Counted from the stretch's first letter, positions 21,965-34,261 are shown. The stretch is 62,500 bases of DNA from Symbiodinium natans (GCA_905221605.1 CAJNDS010001513.1:503819-566318), one strand, 5' to 3'. Numbers and translations: made by a program. The notes: generated by a model from the letters alone, not told the origin.

Positions 21965-22577
21965 TTACGACGTTATCATGCTGCGAATGTGGCCTTTTTC
22001 AGTTCTCTTGATCCTGGTTGCTCCTTCCGGAGCTCTTTTGTTTGTAATCTCTGCTTGCCGTTCTGTCTGCCATTGCACACTTTGGCCGAGCGACGCTCGG
22101 CTGCAGCAGCTTCGGCAACTTCGTGCGCCTCTCAACAGGGAGAAGGGAGGGGCTCGGAGGGGCTCGGAGGGGCCTGGGGAGGGACTCTCTCCAACGACTC
22201 TCGAAGTCGCAGGACTCGCAAAGTGTTGCCGAATCACTTCTTTCGCTCTGTCCACAAAGGCTCAATACAATCTGGCGACGTTGAGAGCTCAGCGTCAACA
22301 TGCTGCGCGAAAGGCAATAAAAAGCAAGAGAGTCAAGTGCCAAGACATGTAGAAACAAGTTGTGGTAGAGAGCTGCTAAGCTGCTAAACTTTGCATCACC
22401 GGCAAGGCGGAGCTGTGGAGTTTCAATGCTGCCATCCTTCGCATTTTTTCCGGAGCCCTGCGGCTCTACGTCCACAACATCTGTTACATTTGTAAGCGGC
22501 CCCAAGACCACAATTCCTTTCTGAAGGCCTGTTTTGGAACGGCATTCGATGTCCCGCCCCCCATCTGACTCTCTCAA
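21965..22577 (-). CDS. weak candidate coding region
   Basis: A minus-strand frame opens with an ATG at 22577 and reads MRESDGGRDIECRSKTGLQK then GIVVLGPLTNVTDVVDVEPQ, which looks more like protein than the antisense frames. A second frame 22255-21965 (MDRAKEVIRQHFASPATSRV, later ITNKRAPEGATRIKRTEKGH) ends at a stop at 21965. They could be two exons of one short gene. No domain recognised; splice sites between them are not clear, and a plus-strand frame overlaps part of the interval. Confidence 0.25.
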
Positions 22578-24293
22578 CGGATAATATTAACCTTCACCCA
22601 GCTTTCTCTCACGACTTCTCACGAAACCCCTACTCCAAGCCGAGACGGCCACGGAAAGCCACGGAAAGCCACAGAAATCCACAGGAAGCCGAGAGCCTTG
22701 GTTGCTCCAGCGAGGCGCTCGCGCGGACCACCGCGCAGCTCCAGGAGGAGCCAGCTGAGCGGGAAGGGCCAGCGACAGTCTGAACAGCGGCTGACAGCAT
22801 GTCTATGGACTCTCTACGGATGTCTGAAAAGCAACGAACACCTGTAGCCGTACTGAGGGACGACCCTGGGACCCTGACCACTTTCGAAACCCAACTCCGA
22901 GACCTCGGCGTCTCGCGCAGAGATGCATCGCAGCCCGCACTTCGGGCTGCCTGGGCAAGCCAAGGAATTCGAGTGCCCGGGGCTTGGGGCCAGATGATCC
23001 TTCAGCCTCAGCAGGCACTAAGATGCATTGTCTTCGGCTGCACAGTGAAGACTGGGCTTGGGACGTCACACACACACACACATCTACAATCTACCGCGAC
23101 ATCCCTGAACAGCCTTGGCTCCGTCATCTCACCAATCCGAGTCGAACCGAAGTCGCAACACGCAATCGCTGCAGGTTTGCTCTCACTCTAGCTGGTGCGC
23201 TTGCTACCCGACCATTTTGCCCCAGGCACCTCATCAAAGCCAAGCGGGGCGAAGGGCAGCAGATTCTTTGGGAGGAGGAGCGTCGTGGTGGGAACCACCT
23301 TCAAGGGTGATCAAGCTGATGCATGCTCGTGCTCTAATTATTCGGGGGAGTGCAAGCAAAAATGGCCCAGCAAATCTGCTGAAAGCCTGGCATCAACGGG
23401 CACTAATCTCACAAGCTTTCCATCGGAGGCAGAACGCCGCAGATCTCAGAGCTTGCAATGCTTTATGATGCTTTATGCCTCTTGCCTCCGGGAACAACTC
23501 CAAGTCATCCACAATCAGCTGCAACACGCAGAGGCATTTCGGCATAGTGGCCCCGAAGATCTCCTCGTGAGCGCAACATGAGGAAGCAACAGCTCTGAGA
23601 ATCACAGTCTCTTCGCCTCTTCCAGATTGGTCAAGGTTGAAAGTGGCAAGTGGATGTCTGAAGGCTGTTCCGTGGGGATCCAAGCCGCACAACTTCTGAA
23701 ATATTGGGCGAGCATCGACTACGGAGCGCGGGCGGTCGTGGCACAGCTCCTGGAAGAGCAGCCGAGATTCAGCCGTGACAAGAACATCATGCGAGGCCGC
23801 AGGCACGGCTGGCAGCCTGCCCATCATAGGGAATCATGGGCGACATACGCTCTGGCGTGCAAACCTGCATTCCTGAAGCCGCGTGCTGGTCGCAAAGCGC
23901 CTGTGACAAGAGACTTCCGAGGCTCCTCGTCTCCATCCCGGGTTGCGACTAAAGCAAGCTCCTTTGCTGACAGAAGAGCCGCACTTTAGGGTTGCTCCTA
24001 GCTACTCGAGTTTCAATATTTACACATAAGGTGTTGCCAAGGCCGAGAGCAGCAACTCTCCACGAATCTGATCACATTCAACAATCCAGATGACGAACAT
24101 GCCAGCTCTGAGGCCTGGAAACCTAAAGTCTCAACCTCGCTTGGGAGACCTTTATATGGCCTGCGCTCCGCGCTCCGTGTTCTCGAACCTAAACCCTAAA
24201 CCTTGAACTCGCAACCCCTGAACCCGAATTACTAAGCTACTGTGAACTTTAGGGGGGGATACCATGAAGGGGTGGGGGCTGGCGCATATATAC
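22578..24293. other. spacer with one candidate exon
   Basis: A minus-strand candidate exon at about 23,575-23,490 reads EIFGATMPKCLCVLQLIVDD then LELFPEAR, preceded by CACGAG and followed by a GC donor; third positions are G/C rich. Nothing else is supported. A (CA)n run lies at about 23,069-23,081 and telomere-like CCCTAAA pairs at 24,187-24,205. Confidence 0.3.
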
Positions 24294-26983
24294 CTGCGTG
24301 CCACGTCGCCCGGAGCTTGTGGATTTTGTTCCCGCGCTTGCCAATCAACCAACCACATTCCTGGCATCCATGAGATGGCATGATGGACACATGAGAACAG
24401 TCTTCGCTCGAAAGCATTCCTTGAGGTTGGCGCTGAGGCCCCCAAAACTTAGACAAAAGCTGATGCGCCGCATTGACAAGTAACCTCTGAAGGAAAAGAA
24501 AGAAAAGCCTGAAGGTGACCTGCGCTGCACTGTTGGACTACCCGCCTTGAGCATAGTTGAGACTTCTCGATCCGGCTACTCATCCCTCTCCACTGGACTC
24601 CTTCATGCGACCACAAGGACGGCTAAGTGTACCCTAAACCCTAACTGAAAAATTGACGTCGCCGAGATTGGCCTCAGCCACCACCAGCTGCCGCACAGCG
24701 ACTCGGGCATTGCGGGCCTCAAGGATATCCCACAGAAGGCGGTTTGTATCAAAACTCATCAAAAGCAAGTAGGTCGGCAAAGAAAAAACAAAGGCGATTC
24801 TTTGCCTTTTCACCTCTAGCAAAACCCCAGGGCTCACGTAGAGGCTTCTCAGCACATTGCTGGAAGATAGCCATTACACAAACATGTCTAAAGAGGACGT
24901 AATTCTGGGGAAAGGTCCGGAGCAATGCGACAGATGCGAATCAAAAACACCCAGAGCCTCACGCCGCGCGATGCCAGCAAGTCCTGCGATCGGGTGCTTT
25001 GTCTGGCTTGGCACTAGTGGGTTCCAATGGACCCTGCGCTCTCAAGCAACGCCACGAACATCTACGTCGAACTTCACCACAGGGTCCGTTGCTGTGCCCA
25101 TGAGCTAAGACGAGAGCTCCTTCTCCCCTCCAAAACTCCTCAAAACCTAGAGCCCAAAAATACCCAAATTCTTAAGTTGGAAAAAATAGACATTTAAAAA
25201 AAACGAACCCAGGGCCGGCTCAGCGCTTTCAGGGAGGGACGGGCCTGGGCCCAAAGGCCGGCGAGGCCCGTTCTGCCCTGACTCCTGGCTCACAGGAACC
25301 GGACACGTGTCAGTTCTTTAGTAGCCGTATGCGGTGTAGATGCGTTCGTTTGAAACGAAACTCTATGGTTCAAAAAAAGAGTGGACGACAGACACGTCAG
25401 TTGAATTCACCAGTTGACTTCCATGGTCGGCTCTGAGTGTGTTGGGGCGCGCGCGCTGTTCTTGTTTCAAGGTGAGTACTTGGGGATATTTTGATGGCGG
25501 GGCATTGGCATCCGCACTGAGCAGACGCCTGGCAAGCGTCCTGACAATTCTGCCCTTGCTGCTCTCCTGCTCGCCTACTGGCACTTCTTGGAGGTCGAAA
25601 TGTCCTGGTGAGATACCATTGAAGTGTCATTGAAGTGTCATTGACATGTCATTGACATGCTTACACGGGGGGAAACCGGGGGAGGGGGGGGGGGGGAAAC
25701 ATCCCTGGGCAGCCGAGGGTCTCAGGGAGAGGATGCCGATCTCGGCAAATTCCACCAGCACCTCAGAGCGCAAGTGGAGATTCTCAAGGGTAGGGCCCAA
25801 ACATCCACGAAAACACAAGAGGCTTCGCGGTCTTGGCTGTCTGATCATAAAACCACATGGAACCACACATGCAACACAGGACAATGTAACTATTTATATC
25901 GTAGTGAACTTTTACTGTAAATGAACGTGTATCTAGACATATATCAGGAAACTGTTTTCACACTTCTATACGTGTGTATATATCTTCTTTTCATTTGTGA
26001 TTTCATATTATTGTATACGTCTAGTTCTCTTAAAAACCATATTCATAGAACTTTCGTCCCCAAAATGCCTCGTGCACGCGGGCCGCTGCCTCCACCAAGT
26101 TGGTGACCAACCTCGGTGTTGGGATGTTGAGATCCGCGGCAATCTTCATCTGATCTAGCCAGAGCTACCCCTGCCTGGCTGCCCCTGTCACAGATTGGTG
26201 CTCCTCTGTTTTACTGAAGCGTAGCCCTCTATCACATGGGACGCCTGCGGCACTCTGCGGCGGCAACTGTCTGGGTCTCATGCCCGTTGCACTTTACGCG
26301 ACGCTGCGCGGCAATGCCAGCCACATTTCCAGGAGAAAGGTGGATTTCCTGGGCCGCAGAGCTTCATGTTAAAGAGAATTTCGAAGCTGAACGGTCCACG
26401 GCGGATGCATTTCGCAAGAAACTGTCGTTCTTTGTTTCCACTGCTTGGAAGCTTCGTGAACCCTGTCGGTTGAGGAGCTGCTTATCTTGGTCCTCCCCTC
26501 AACGTCCTCCTTTGGGAAGAGCTTTCAGGCTCGGAATGCAGGAGAGGGCCGGCAAAGGAAAGGCGAGGTGGCCTGGAGCGTTTGCACCAGAAACACAGAG
26601 AACTGCCGCCTGGCAGTTCTACCCCTGGGCGGTCTCAACTTCTGCAGCACGACGAAGCGAGCGCCAGCCCGTAGAGGTGCTCTGCCTGTTTCTGCACATC
26701 TTGCTCTGAGTCTCCTGCACAGCCGCTTCCACTTCCACTGGCAAATCCGGCCGTGACTTTCTTTTGCAGTCTGGAGAGGCGGCGCGACAGAGAAATGGCA
26801 GAACAGTGGGCCTGAAAGTTTGTTTAGCTCCAAACCCCTACTTCAAACCTCTTGACCTCTCCAGACAACTCAGAACGGTTTCGTTCTTGAGGCCCCGACG
26901 CAGCTCGACTCCTCGCGAAGGAGCTTGATGCGGTCCCCTCGCGCACCGATGAGGTGCCGACACGCCACTTCTGGGATCATCAC
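24294..26983 (-). CDS. KH-domain RNA-binding protein, multi-exon, partial
   Basis: Two exons show the KH signature. Exon 26983-26900 encodes VMIPEVACRHLIGARGDRIK then LLREESSC, with the GxxG loop GARG, hydrophobic residues around it and a following helix. Exon 24360-24294 encodes ECGWLIGKRGNKIHKLRATW with GxxG loop GKRG and ends at donor GTATAT. KH domains bind four-base single-stranded RNA or DNA sites through this loop. Between them lie a strong acceptor (CTGTCGCGCCGCCTCTCCAG) at 26770 opening an exon whose best frame contains DSEQDVQKQAEHLYGLALA, open frames at 25.59-25.40 kb (VGEQESSKGRIVRTLARRLL) and an exon 24.82-24.64 kb (WDILEARNARVAVRQLVVAE). Joining all into one gene is inference; phases were not fully reconciled. 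Start and stop not found. Confidence 0.5.
25681..25696. repeat. poly-G tract
   Basis: GGAGGGGGGGGGGGGG within the presumed KH gene interval, likely intronic. Confidence 0.7.
25860..26060. other. short AT-rich patch
   Basis: About 200 bases of TA-rich sequence (TATATATC, CATATATCAGG, ATATTATTGTATAC) inside the presumed KH gene. No gene or repeat unit is seen; probably intron. Confidence 0.4.
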
Positions 26984-27009
26984 CTTCCGAGATCTTCCGA
27001 GAACTTGAG

Positions 27010-27750
27010 AGCAGGCCACGCCGCCCTGCAAAACCCAAAACAGTCACCACAAGCCATGTCGATCTAAGTACAGCACTCGAGAAGGACATCGCAACAAGAG
27101 CGAATCACGCACATCCCCGACCCTTCCTCGAGTACACGCGCCGATGGCTCTGCAGAAGGCTGCACGGTGCCGGCCACCTTCCATCTTGCCATGCTAGTGA
27201 TTCAATGTGATTCAAGACTGCTCCACAATGTTGCTCCTTTGCTTCTACATCCCAACATCATCAAACCCACAGCACTCCGAAGAAGAATTGGATGTTTGCG
27301 CTTCGGTTAGGGAACTCTCCCATGGCACATGGAAGCCTCCCGACTCGAGGCCCAGACTTTCAAATCCAAAACCCGTACAAACCCCAAGCACTCTCCGAGA
27401 AATTCCTGAACACCCCGTCCATGCCTGCCGCGGTGCAAACGCCTCACGCCGCAATTGAGGAATTCGGATGGTTTTGGGTTCAGTGTTGAAGTACCTTGCC
27501 GATGCTCAACCGCTTCGGCTGGTAGCGGGAAGCTGCCCCTAACTCTTCGGAAGCTGGATTCCAGAAACACAACACAGAAGAGCAACACAATAATCATCAA
27601 AATCCTCAGAGTGCCATGGTACCACTCTCAATCCCCCAAGCCCTGCAATTGAATGCTCCCCGAAGCTGCAAGCTCCCGACCTTCTCCAGGACGCCGGCGA
27701 GCGCTCGACGCAGCCGCGCTCCGTCGTCTGCCCAAAAGACCTCTGCGCGC
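27010..27750 (-). CDS. candidate exons upstream of the KH exons
   Basis: On the minus strand an exon at about 27,743-27,655 (acceptor GCGCGCAGAG) reads VFWADDGARLRRALAGVLEK then VGSLQLRG, high in G/C third positions. A second at about 27,455-27,400 reads MDGVFRNFSESAWGLYG after the acceptor CACCGCGGCAG. They may be the 5' part of the KH gene. No domain is recognisable. Confidence 0.3.
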
Positions 27751-27752
27751 CC

Positions 27753-27845
27753 TTCGGTGCCCTTCGGTGCCCTTCGGTGCCCTCGGTGCCCTTCGGCCCT
27801 TCGGCCCTTCGGTGCCCTTCGGTGCCCTTCGGTGCCCTTCGGTCC
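27753..27845. repeat. CCCTTCGGTG decamer array
   Basis: About nine copies of CCCTTCGGTG with a variant block CCCTTCGGCC. It sits directly upstream (gene sense) of the 27.74 kb candidate exon, in what would be its intron. Confidence 0.85.
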
Positions 27846-28262
27846 CTGTTGTAGGCTCCATGCTTAGATGGAGGTCGAGACCAACTTGTTCTCTACCACC
27901 AAGCCCAGGTTCATCTGCATCTGCTACAGCTCAGAAAACACCTTTCCGTACTACCCTATAAACCCTATAAACCCGATTAACCCTGTAAACCTAGAACCCT
28001 CTAAACCTAAAACCGATGATGCGACAATGCAAGGAGCCGCCAGGAACTCGTCTCTTGCACGGAACGCGGCTGGCAGCAGGGGCCCTGACGAAGCGAGCCG
28101 CTTATGGGATCTTATCGGCTGTGGTTTGGCGGGCGGGCGTTTTTGTTTTTTTTGGGGGGGGCTTCGGGCTTGCACTGCACTGTTTCAGTACTGGCTGCAT
28201 GCCCGTGCGCTTAAAACGGGGCGTAGGACAAGTGAAACACGTGAGCTAGAAGCAGATGTGAG

Positions 28263-28607
28263 CTAAGCAGCCCCAACACGGGATGCGATGAGTCTAGGCA
28301 AGAAGCTGAAACGTGTGGCTGACACGGCCGACTGGACCATCGGCTGGACCGTGGGGTCGTCGTGGAAGTGGTGGTTGTGGAGTGACCGACGGGTGGCTCC
28401 CCCCGAGCGCTCGGCATCGCAGCGCTCACTCCCAACTGACATCATACGAATCATACGATATCACCTCACGTCCCTCTGCAAACAGGCCAACACTCTGCAA
28501 TGACCAGATATGCCCCGCTCCTCTCAGTAGCTGTATGTTGGCACCACTGCCCATACGCAGCCGCTTGAGGCTCTCCTCACATGAATCGAAGGCTTCCTTG
28601 ACTTGTG
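28263..28607 (-). CDS. 3' end of an unknown gene
   Basis: Two minus-strand pieces. The upstream one (about 28,607-28,520) reads QVKEAFDSCEESLKRLRMGS then GANIQLL. The downstream one (about 28,425-28,263) reads NHHFHDDPTVQPMVQSAVSA then TRFSFLPRLIASRVGAA and ends at a stop codon at 28263. Third positions are strongly G/C. The intervening splice was not resolved. No domain recognised. Confidence 0.38.
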
Positions 28608-29455
28608 GCTTCATGCTGCGTTGACCTGGTCAGCCCCAGACTCTAAGAAAAGGTCCTCCCCGCGGTCGCCGAGGACCTGGACAGTCCAGCCAGGAAAGGC
28701 ACAACGTCAGATGCTGGGAGCTTTTTTCAACGGGAACTTGAAACCTCAGGCTGCTTCATTGGCAGTCTGGGGGTGAAGGTGCTTTTTGCTTGTTTCGCTG
28801 GCCGCGTCGGGAACTCAACTCGAGGAGTCAGGTTCGCGATGCGTGTGATCACTCGAAAGCCCATCTTGTGGCAAAATATGCACATGTTCTATCCCAACTC
28901 AGAGCAGCGCTCGCTTAGAGGGTCCAATGGCACTAGACAAGCGCTCTGCTCATCTCTGCGCACGCAAACATGACTCACGTGACTTCTCGCCCTAGACTCC
29001 CGGGTGTTGGGATGGTTCTAGCCCGGAATTTCCAAGCTACAGCGACCCAGCCTGCCGAACCTGCCATTCGCTTCAGCAGAATCCGGCAGGGGAGATCGCT
29101 GGCGTTCATGGCGGAGGGCCATGAGTGCGGCTCTTGGGCGTTTGGGCGTTTGGGTTTTTGGGGTCTAAGTCTGAAGAGCTTGACGGTTGAGCGTGTCCGG
29201 GTAAAGGGGGGGGGGGGGGGGATTTTGGGCTTTGCCAGGGATGAAGGATGTTGTGGGATGAGGGTTTGTTGGACTGCCGGGAGCTGACTGGTCTCAGGCA
29301 TCTGCTGACATGACCGTTTGAGACTGCTGGTCTCACCAGTGAGTGGTACTGCCAGGTACTGAAGCACTAGAGCGTGAACGCCGAATCTCACTTGCCTCAG
29401 CTAAGTGGATCCCACCTAAGAGTCCTCCCACGCACGAGGCGTGTGTTGCGTGTGT
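28608..29455. other. spacer with weak coding signal
   Basis: A minus-strand open stretch at 29.11-28.99 kb (ASDLPCRILLKRMAGSAGWV) is a possible exon without clear sites. A poly-G run lies at 29,205-29,221. Nothing else is supported. Confidence 0.3.
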
Positions 29456-29456
29456 G

Positions 29457-29528
29457 GGTAGGTAGGTAGGTAGGTAGGTAGGTAGGTAGGTAGGTAGGTA
29501 GGTAGGTAGGTAGGTAGGTAGGTAGGTC
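29457..29528. repeat. (GGTA)n microsatellite
   Basis: About seventeen perfect copies of GGTA. It lies about 50 bases beyond the stop codon of the exon at 29,580-29,667, so it would be 3' untranslated or intergenic. Confidence 0.95.
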
Positions 29529-29579
29529 GGTGTCGAAGTCCATGCGTGTGTGTGGTACGCATGCGCGCGACAGCAAGCG

Positions 29580-29667
29580 TCAAGCCGCAGCTGCCCCATC
29601 CTTGCCGAGGAAGTTGTAGAACGCACGCAGGACGGTATCCTGGCGCAGCGCTGGGATGTCTCCGTTG
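29580..29667 (-). CDS. terminal exon of an unknown gene
   Basis: After the acceptor GAGACTCCTCCCC...GAGTCTCAG the minus strand reads NGDIPALRQDTVLRAFYNFL then GKDGAAA and a TGA stop at 29580. Strong G/C third positions and an early-terminating reading in other frames support it. Upstream exons were not identified; the next 600 bases at higher coordinate are AT-rich. Confidence 0.45.
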
Positions 29668-29799
29668 CTGAGACTCCTCCCCAGATTTCCCCTGGCTTTT
29701 GCTCATCCTGAGCTGTCAGAGGACCATGTGAATCTGGAGAATGTGAGTCCAGCAAATACGGGGGAATCTGGGACCACGTACAACATCTGGACGAACAAG

Positions 29800-30250
29800 G
29801 GCGCGAGAGAATTCCTCGATTATTCGGAATAGCCCCTTAATAGTATTACCAGTAGACAGAAGTGTTCTCTCTTCATCTCGTTCTCACACTACATGATTAT
29901 TGGTAAGAATTGAAAAGACACGCAATAATAATAAGAAGAGGAAGAATAGTGTGCGAAGAGAAGACGTACGAAGAGAACGTAGGGGATTGGTAAGTGAAGT
30001 GAATTCATAAACAAGCGAACGTAATTCACGAGTGAACGAAGTCATAGCCTCTGTCTCTAGGAGTTAATCTGTTGAGTCGTGAGGTAACAGCCAGGATGGG
30101 AGAATGATGGTGAAAATGGCCAAATAATGAATCTTTTTAATAAGGCCCCTTTTGCGCTCATTTCGTGCCCGCATTAACGTTCATGCGTTCCTTATAACTT
30201 TCAGGCGTTCACTTATTCACTTATGAAGGGGGCAAATCTTGGAATTTGGG
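29800..30250. other. AT-rich segment with an imperfect inverted repeat
   Basis: GTTCTCTCTTCATCTCGTTC near 29,862-29,894 pairs imperfectly with TAGTGTGCGAAGAGAAGACG at 29,948-29,980, with ATTATTGG/CAATAATAAT inside, so about 120 bases could fold as a hairpin. Around it are GAA-rich and AATT-rich bases unlike neighbouring DNA. No open frame is convincing. It may be a small non-autonomous element. Confidence 0.4.
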
Positions 30251-30782
30251 AATCTGGTCATCGACTCGACTCCATTCAAACTTTTTACACCTCCTAAACC
30301 CAAACCTCAAGTCTGAACTCGTAAACCCAAACCCTGCAGTATCAAGTAAGCCAGTTGCAATTTCACCCCGTTTTGGCCCTTGGCCGTAAATCCTTGAATA
30401 TGAGGCTTTCTGGCTGCAAACTCTCCCTTCTTGCAGAATGGCTGTTCTGGTTGCAATTTAGCCCATCTGGTTGTAAATTCCTTATTCTCCATTACCCCCA
30501 CCCCCTTCTTTTCCACCCCCCTCCCCTCCAATGCCCCCCCGCCCCCCCTTTGCACTTGGCCACTTCTTTCTTTGTCTGTTCTTGCTAAGCCACCCCGCGC
30601 CCCTCTCTTCCCTACTCCATTGTTTCTGCTGACAAGCAAAAAGAAGACGTCACCGATCAGACTTGATGCAAGTCCACCAGCTTGGCCCAATCACTGCAAA
30701 GACGACACCCTGATCAGGACTCCTCATGACCACGGCCTAACGAGACAGGCCAGTCAGAAGTGCATTGCAAATTTCTTTTCCT

Positions 30783-30960
30783 GTCAAAGAGACCGCCGAA
30801 CGCCCCGGCGCAAGCCAGGGACCGTCGGATCGATATCGCCGACATCGCAAAGTTCGGGGGTCAGCGGCTTGAAGGTCCCTCTTTTTGGGAGAGTGGCTCT
30901 TTGTCCACGACTTTGGCACACCTCGCCCCAGGCTGCTTGGTGCAGTTGCCAACCGCCAAA
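30783..30960 (-). CDS. weak candidate gene end
   Basis: Minus-strand frames read CRGCVLLAVGNCTKQPGARC at about 30,960-30,870 and TPELCDVGDIDPTVPGLRRG at about 30,865-30,785, the latter followed either by a GTCTCT donor or by a stop. Third-position bias is fair. No domain recognised. Confidence 0.28.
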
Positions 30961-30999
30961 AGCACACAGCCTCGGCAGCTACGAGTAGCGATGCACACG

Positions 31000-32597
31000 T
31001 TGCTCCGACAGGCATCATAAAACCTGCTTCAAAAGCTCTCAAGGTGTTCTTGATGCTTTCCTAATGATGGCTATGATACTATGCCACCCTCTCAGCCATC
31101 AGTGGTTGGGAGACGCTTCGCGCCGGTCTTTTGCAGAGCCAGCGTTCGAGGAGGGAAATGACCATGAGAGCTCCCCCCATGCTGAAGATGATGATGTCGC
31201 CCTAGCAAAAACAGATTGCTTTCAAGACTGCATTGGGAGAGCGGTAGTCAACAAGCACATGTGCTGGCCCGACACATCATCGACTTAGATCCCAAAGTAT
31301 TGAAGAGATGTTTAGACATAGAGTTTGTCTGTCTGTGCCATGAACTCTGACTCCATGCAATGGCGCCTTCGCCTCATAACCACGCATTCCTGCGATGGTG
31401 CAAAAGCGCGATTTGCAATTTGCCGAAATCAAGCCTTCACAAGGCAATCACGGCATTCCCAATCAAACTGTCTGGACACCTGGATGGTGTCCTGGCCGAC
31501 TACTCAGCCCAGCCCATGACTCTTTACATAGCATGGACACTTCACCATGCCTGCACCACGTCTCAGTCTACCACAACTCTTGAAAGCATGAAGCTTTAAG
31601 TCTACAGGTTTTGAGCTTCAATCTTGAGCGAATCGACAGCCTCCATTGCGCAGCTGTGGCGGCACGTCACAGTGAAAGGCCGCCGGGAGCTTGAAATCTG
31701 GAACCTCCGTAGCATGTTTGCTCAGACAGCAGCGCGGCAACGCGCCCCGTAGCCTCGCTTCTTTCTGTCTTCCTTCGTCATCTTCTGCTTCTTCTGATTC
31801 TGATTCTTCTTCTGTTTCTTCTGCTTCTTCTGTTCTTCTCTGCTTCTTCAGCTTCTTCTGGTTCCCCTCTCGCTCTCTCGCTCCCTCCCTCCGTGAGCAT
31901 GCACACCCCCCCCCCCCAAGAGGTTGGTAGGCCCTTGTTGAATGGCAGCTTATGGGGATGATGAGTTTAAGTTGTTGAACACAATTAAGATTACATCTTT
32001 ACTTTGTTACACCCAGGCCTACGAGCCTTCGAGCCTCTCCCCTTGACACAATAGAGTCCATAAAGGAGAATGTTTCTGAGGGCTTGGAGGTCATTTTGCG
32101 TGAGTTTTGTGCTGCGCTCAGGAGGGCAGGTTTGGGGCGCTGAACCCATCTCCGCAGTTTGGGGCATCGGCTCGCTCCTTCGGCCGCTCGCCCCTCCTGA
32201 GCCTGCAAACTGCGAAGTTGATCGATGCTGAATCTTCGAGGCCCCTTTTTGTGGAGATCTTCCCCTCTTGCAAGCCAAAGGGACGACCGAGTTGAAGAAG
32301 TCAAGCTCATGAATCATTCCGGTGCCTCGAAAAGGCTTGGGGTTTGGGGTAGGGTTGGATGGGATGGGGCCGTCACGCAGTCCAATCGGGCAACTCAGGA
32401 TGTGGTGGAGTATTTGTCGCACTCCGCATCACGAGCGCAACGATGACTTTCAAAGCAGCAGCCCGCAGCAACTTGTCTAAGACTGGACGGCATTCTTACT
32501 AGACAGGCCTCTTCTTCACGAAATAGAATAGCCCAGGAAATCCTTCGTAAATTTGTGCCAACCTAACCGAGCTGCGAAATGTGGCTACCAACTCTAC
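31000..32597. other. spacer with pyrimidine-rich low-complexity tract
   Basis: 31,766-31,915 is a CTTCTT/CTTCTG tract ending in poly-C. A minus-strand frame at 32.31-32.0 kb (EDLHKKGPRRFSIDQLRSLQ) is open for about 100 codons but lacks splice support. Confidence 0.35.
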
Positions 32598-32743
32598 CTT
32601 CTCCGTCTCCAATGCCTCAGCAAGCCTTGGCAAACTGGAGCAAAGAGACTCTCTGGTGAACTCGGCGATTTCAGCGAACCCACATCTACGTTTGGCTTTT
32701 CGAGGCACAAGGGATCCAATGCACCGAAGTCGGCAGTCTTCTG
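32598..32743 (-). CDS. candidate internal exon, unknown
   Basis: Acceptor TTCCTACCAAG at 32744 and donor GTAGAG at 32597 bound a 146-base minus-strand frame reading AEDCRLRCIGSLVPRKAKRR then CGFAEIAEFTRESLCSSLPR and LAEALETEK. The C-terminal half looks helical. No domain recognised; partners unknown. Confidence 0.4.
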
Positions 32744-32831
32744 CTTGGTAGGAAGGGTCTTGATCCAGTCGCTGAAGGCATTGCCTTAAGCAGCTTAAGC
32801 AGGGTTTTTCTACATGCCTCTCCATTTCCAA

Positions 32832-34261
32832 ATCACTCCCAAACAGTGACGCGACTATGTTGCGGAGAACCGAACCATGACCATCTCTGCTGAATCACGA
32901 GTTATGGGCTTGGGCACTTCCTTGCCTTTGCCGAGCTTCCGATTTGCACACATGGCCTCATCCTCCCGCCCAGCCAGTCCCAAAGCACGCTGCATGGTGC
33001 GAAGGCAACCGCCTGGGCACACCACAAACTACTGTGTCGTAATCCCAACCCAAACACACCAGCCCGAATCCCCGACATGGATACTAGCTAAAAACCCACA
33101 ATTCTAAACTAACAATTGTGAAGTTTTTACATTAGGGCTTCTGATATGTTGAACTGCTGGGACAAAGGCCAGGAACTTCTAACGAATCCCAGGTGGCCCA
33201 GGGGGGGGGGGGCGGGGTGGGCCCTATGCAGCCTTGGGCCTTGGGACTCAGCAAGAATCGGGAAGTCAGGTGTGCTCAGACCTGCACATCTGCAAATTGC
33301 GTTTGGATGCATTAGCCCAACATTTTGCGGACTCATTCCTTTAATTCATGTGACGCAGTCTCTCAAACATTCAGGCCGAGGCGCTGCCTGCGCTAAGGTT
33401 CCGGACTCAGCTGTGCGCCGCAGGAAGTCCTGACAGGATGAGCTCTCAGGGTTCAGGGTTCATAGTTCAGGGTCAACTGCCTGCTGCATGCGAGGTACTA
33501 GAAGGCCCAGAGCCTTGAGCCCGATCTGGCCCGCAGGGGTTGCAGACCCCGACTTCTAAATCCCCAAACCTCCTGAAGCTTCATGCCCTCAAAGACATTG
33601 GAGACTTTGCTTTCAAGACTCCAAAACTTCCCAAGAGCAACGGCTGATCTGCAACCGACTTGAAGCGTAGCAGCCCAGGCACCACATAGGCCGAACATGA
33701 ACTGCTGGGGGCCACCTCTCCAAAATTGCAGGGGCTTGGTCCATTGGTGACTTCAGAACATTAGCGGATTGTAGCACTCTCTGACACCGTGCGAATTTGT
33801 GCGAGCATGGCGCAGCAACCGGTACATCACGACGGTCAGATGCATAAATCTTAGCAGAGTTCCTGCAACGGGCGCTTGCCAATAAGTAATGTTCGTGAGC
33901 TTGTTCCTTGCATTTTGCAGGTTACAAGTGGTTGCAGTGAGATGCAGTGCTCGCCCTACGAAACAAGCCTGAAGGCGAAAAGACCAAACCTTGCAACACA
34001 CCTGCCATCACATCCATCCACTTGTCACGAACACAGCTTCAAACTTGGAAGCTCTCACATTCCGCACGTCACACAACAGAGCCGCAGAGAGAGCCACCCA
34101 GCAATGACTCACCCCTTAAGCAGAAAAAGGAAAGCCCTCCTACACCTGCAGAAACAAACGAAAGGCGAAAGCCTTGCCATGATACCTGCCAACTTCTTCA
34201 ATTACAGAGTTTACAGAGAAAGAAAGAGCCAAAAAGGCAAAAAAAAAAAAAAAACGCTTAC
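32832..34261. other. spacer, no supported gene
   Basis: No exon with both splice sites was seen. Contains a poly-G run (33,200-33,211) and a poly-A run of 18 bases at 34,238-34,254 that lies just inside the donor side of the next exon's intron. Confidence 0.35.

Noticed and set aside
24185-24650. Interstitial telomere (CCCTAAA repeats at 24,187 and 24,632)
   Set aside because: Only two adjacent units at each place, mixed with look-alike CCTGAACC strings; scattered similar strings occur elsewhere.
26236-26709. 158-codon plus-strand frame
   Set aside because: Its peptide is partly plausible but it lacks splice context and lies antisense to the exon opening at 26,770.
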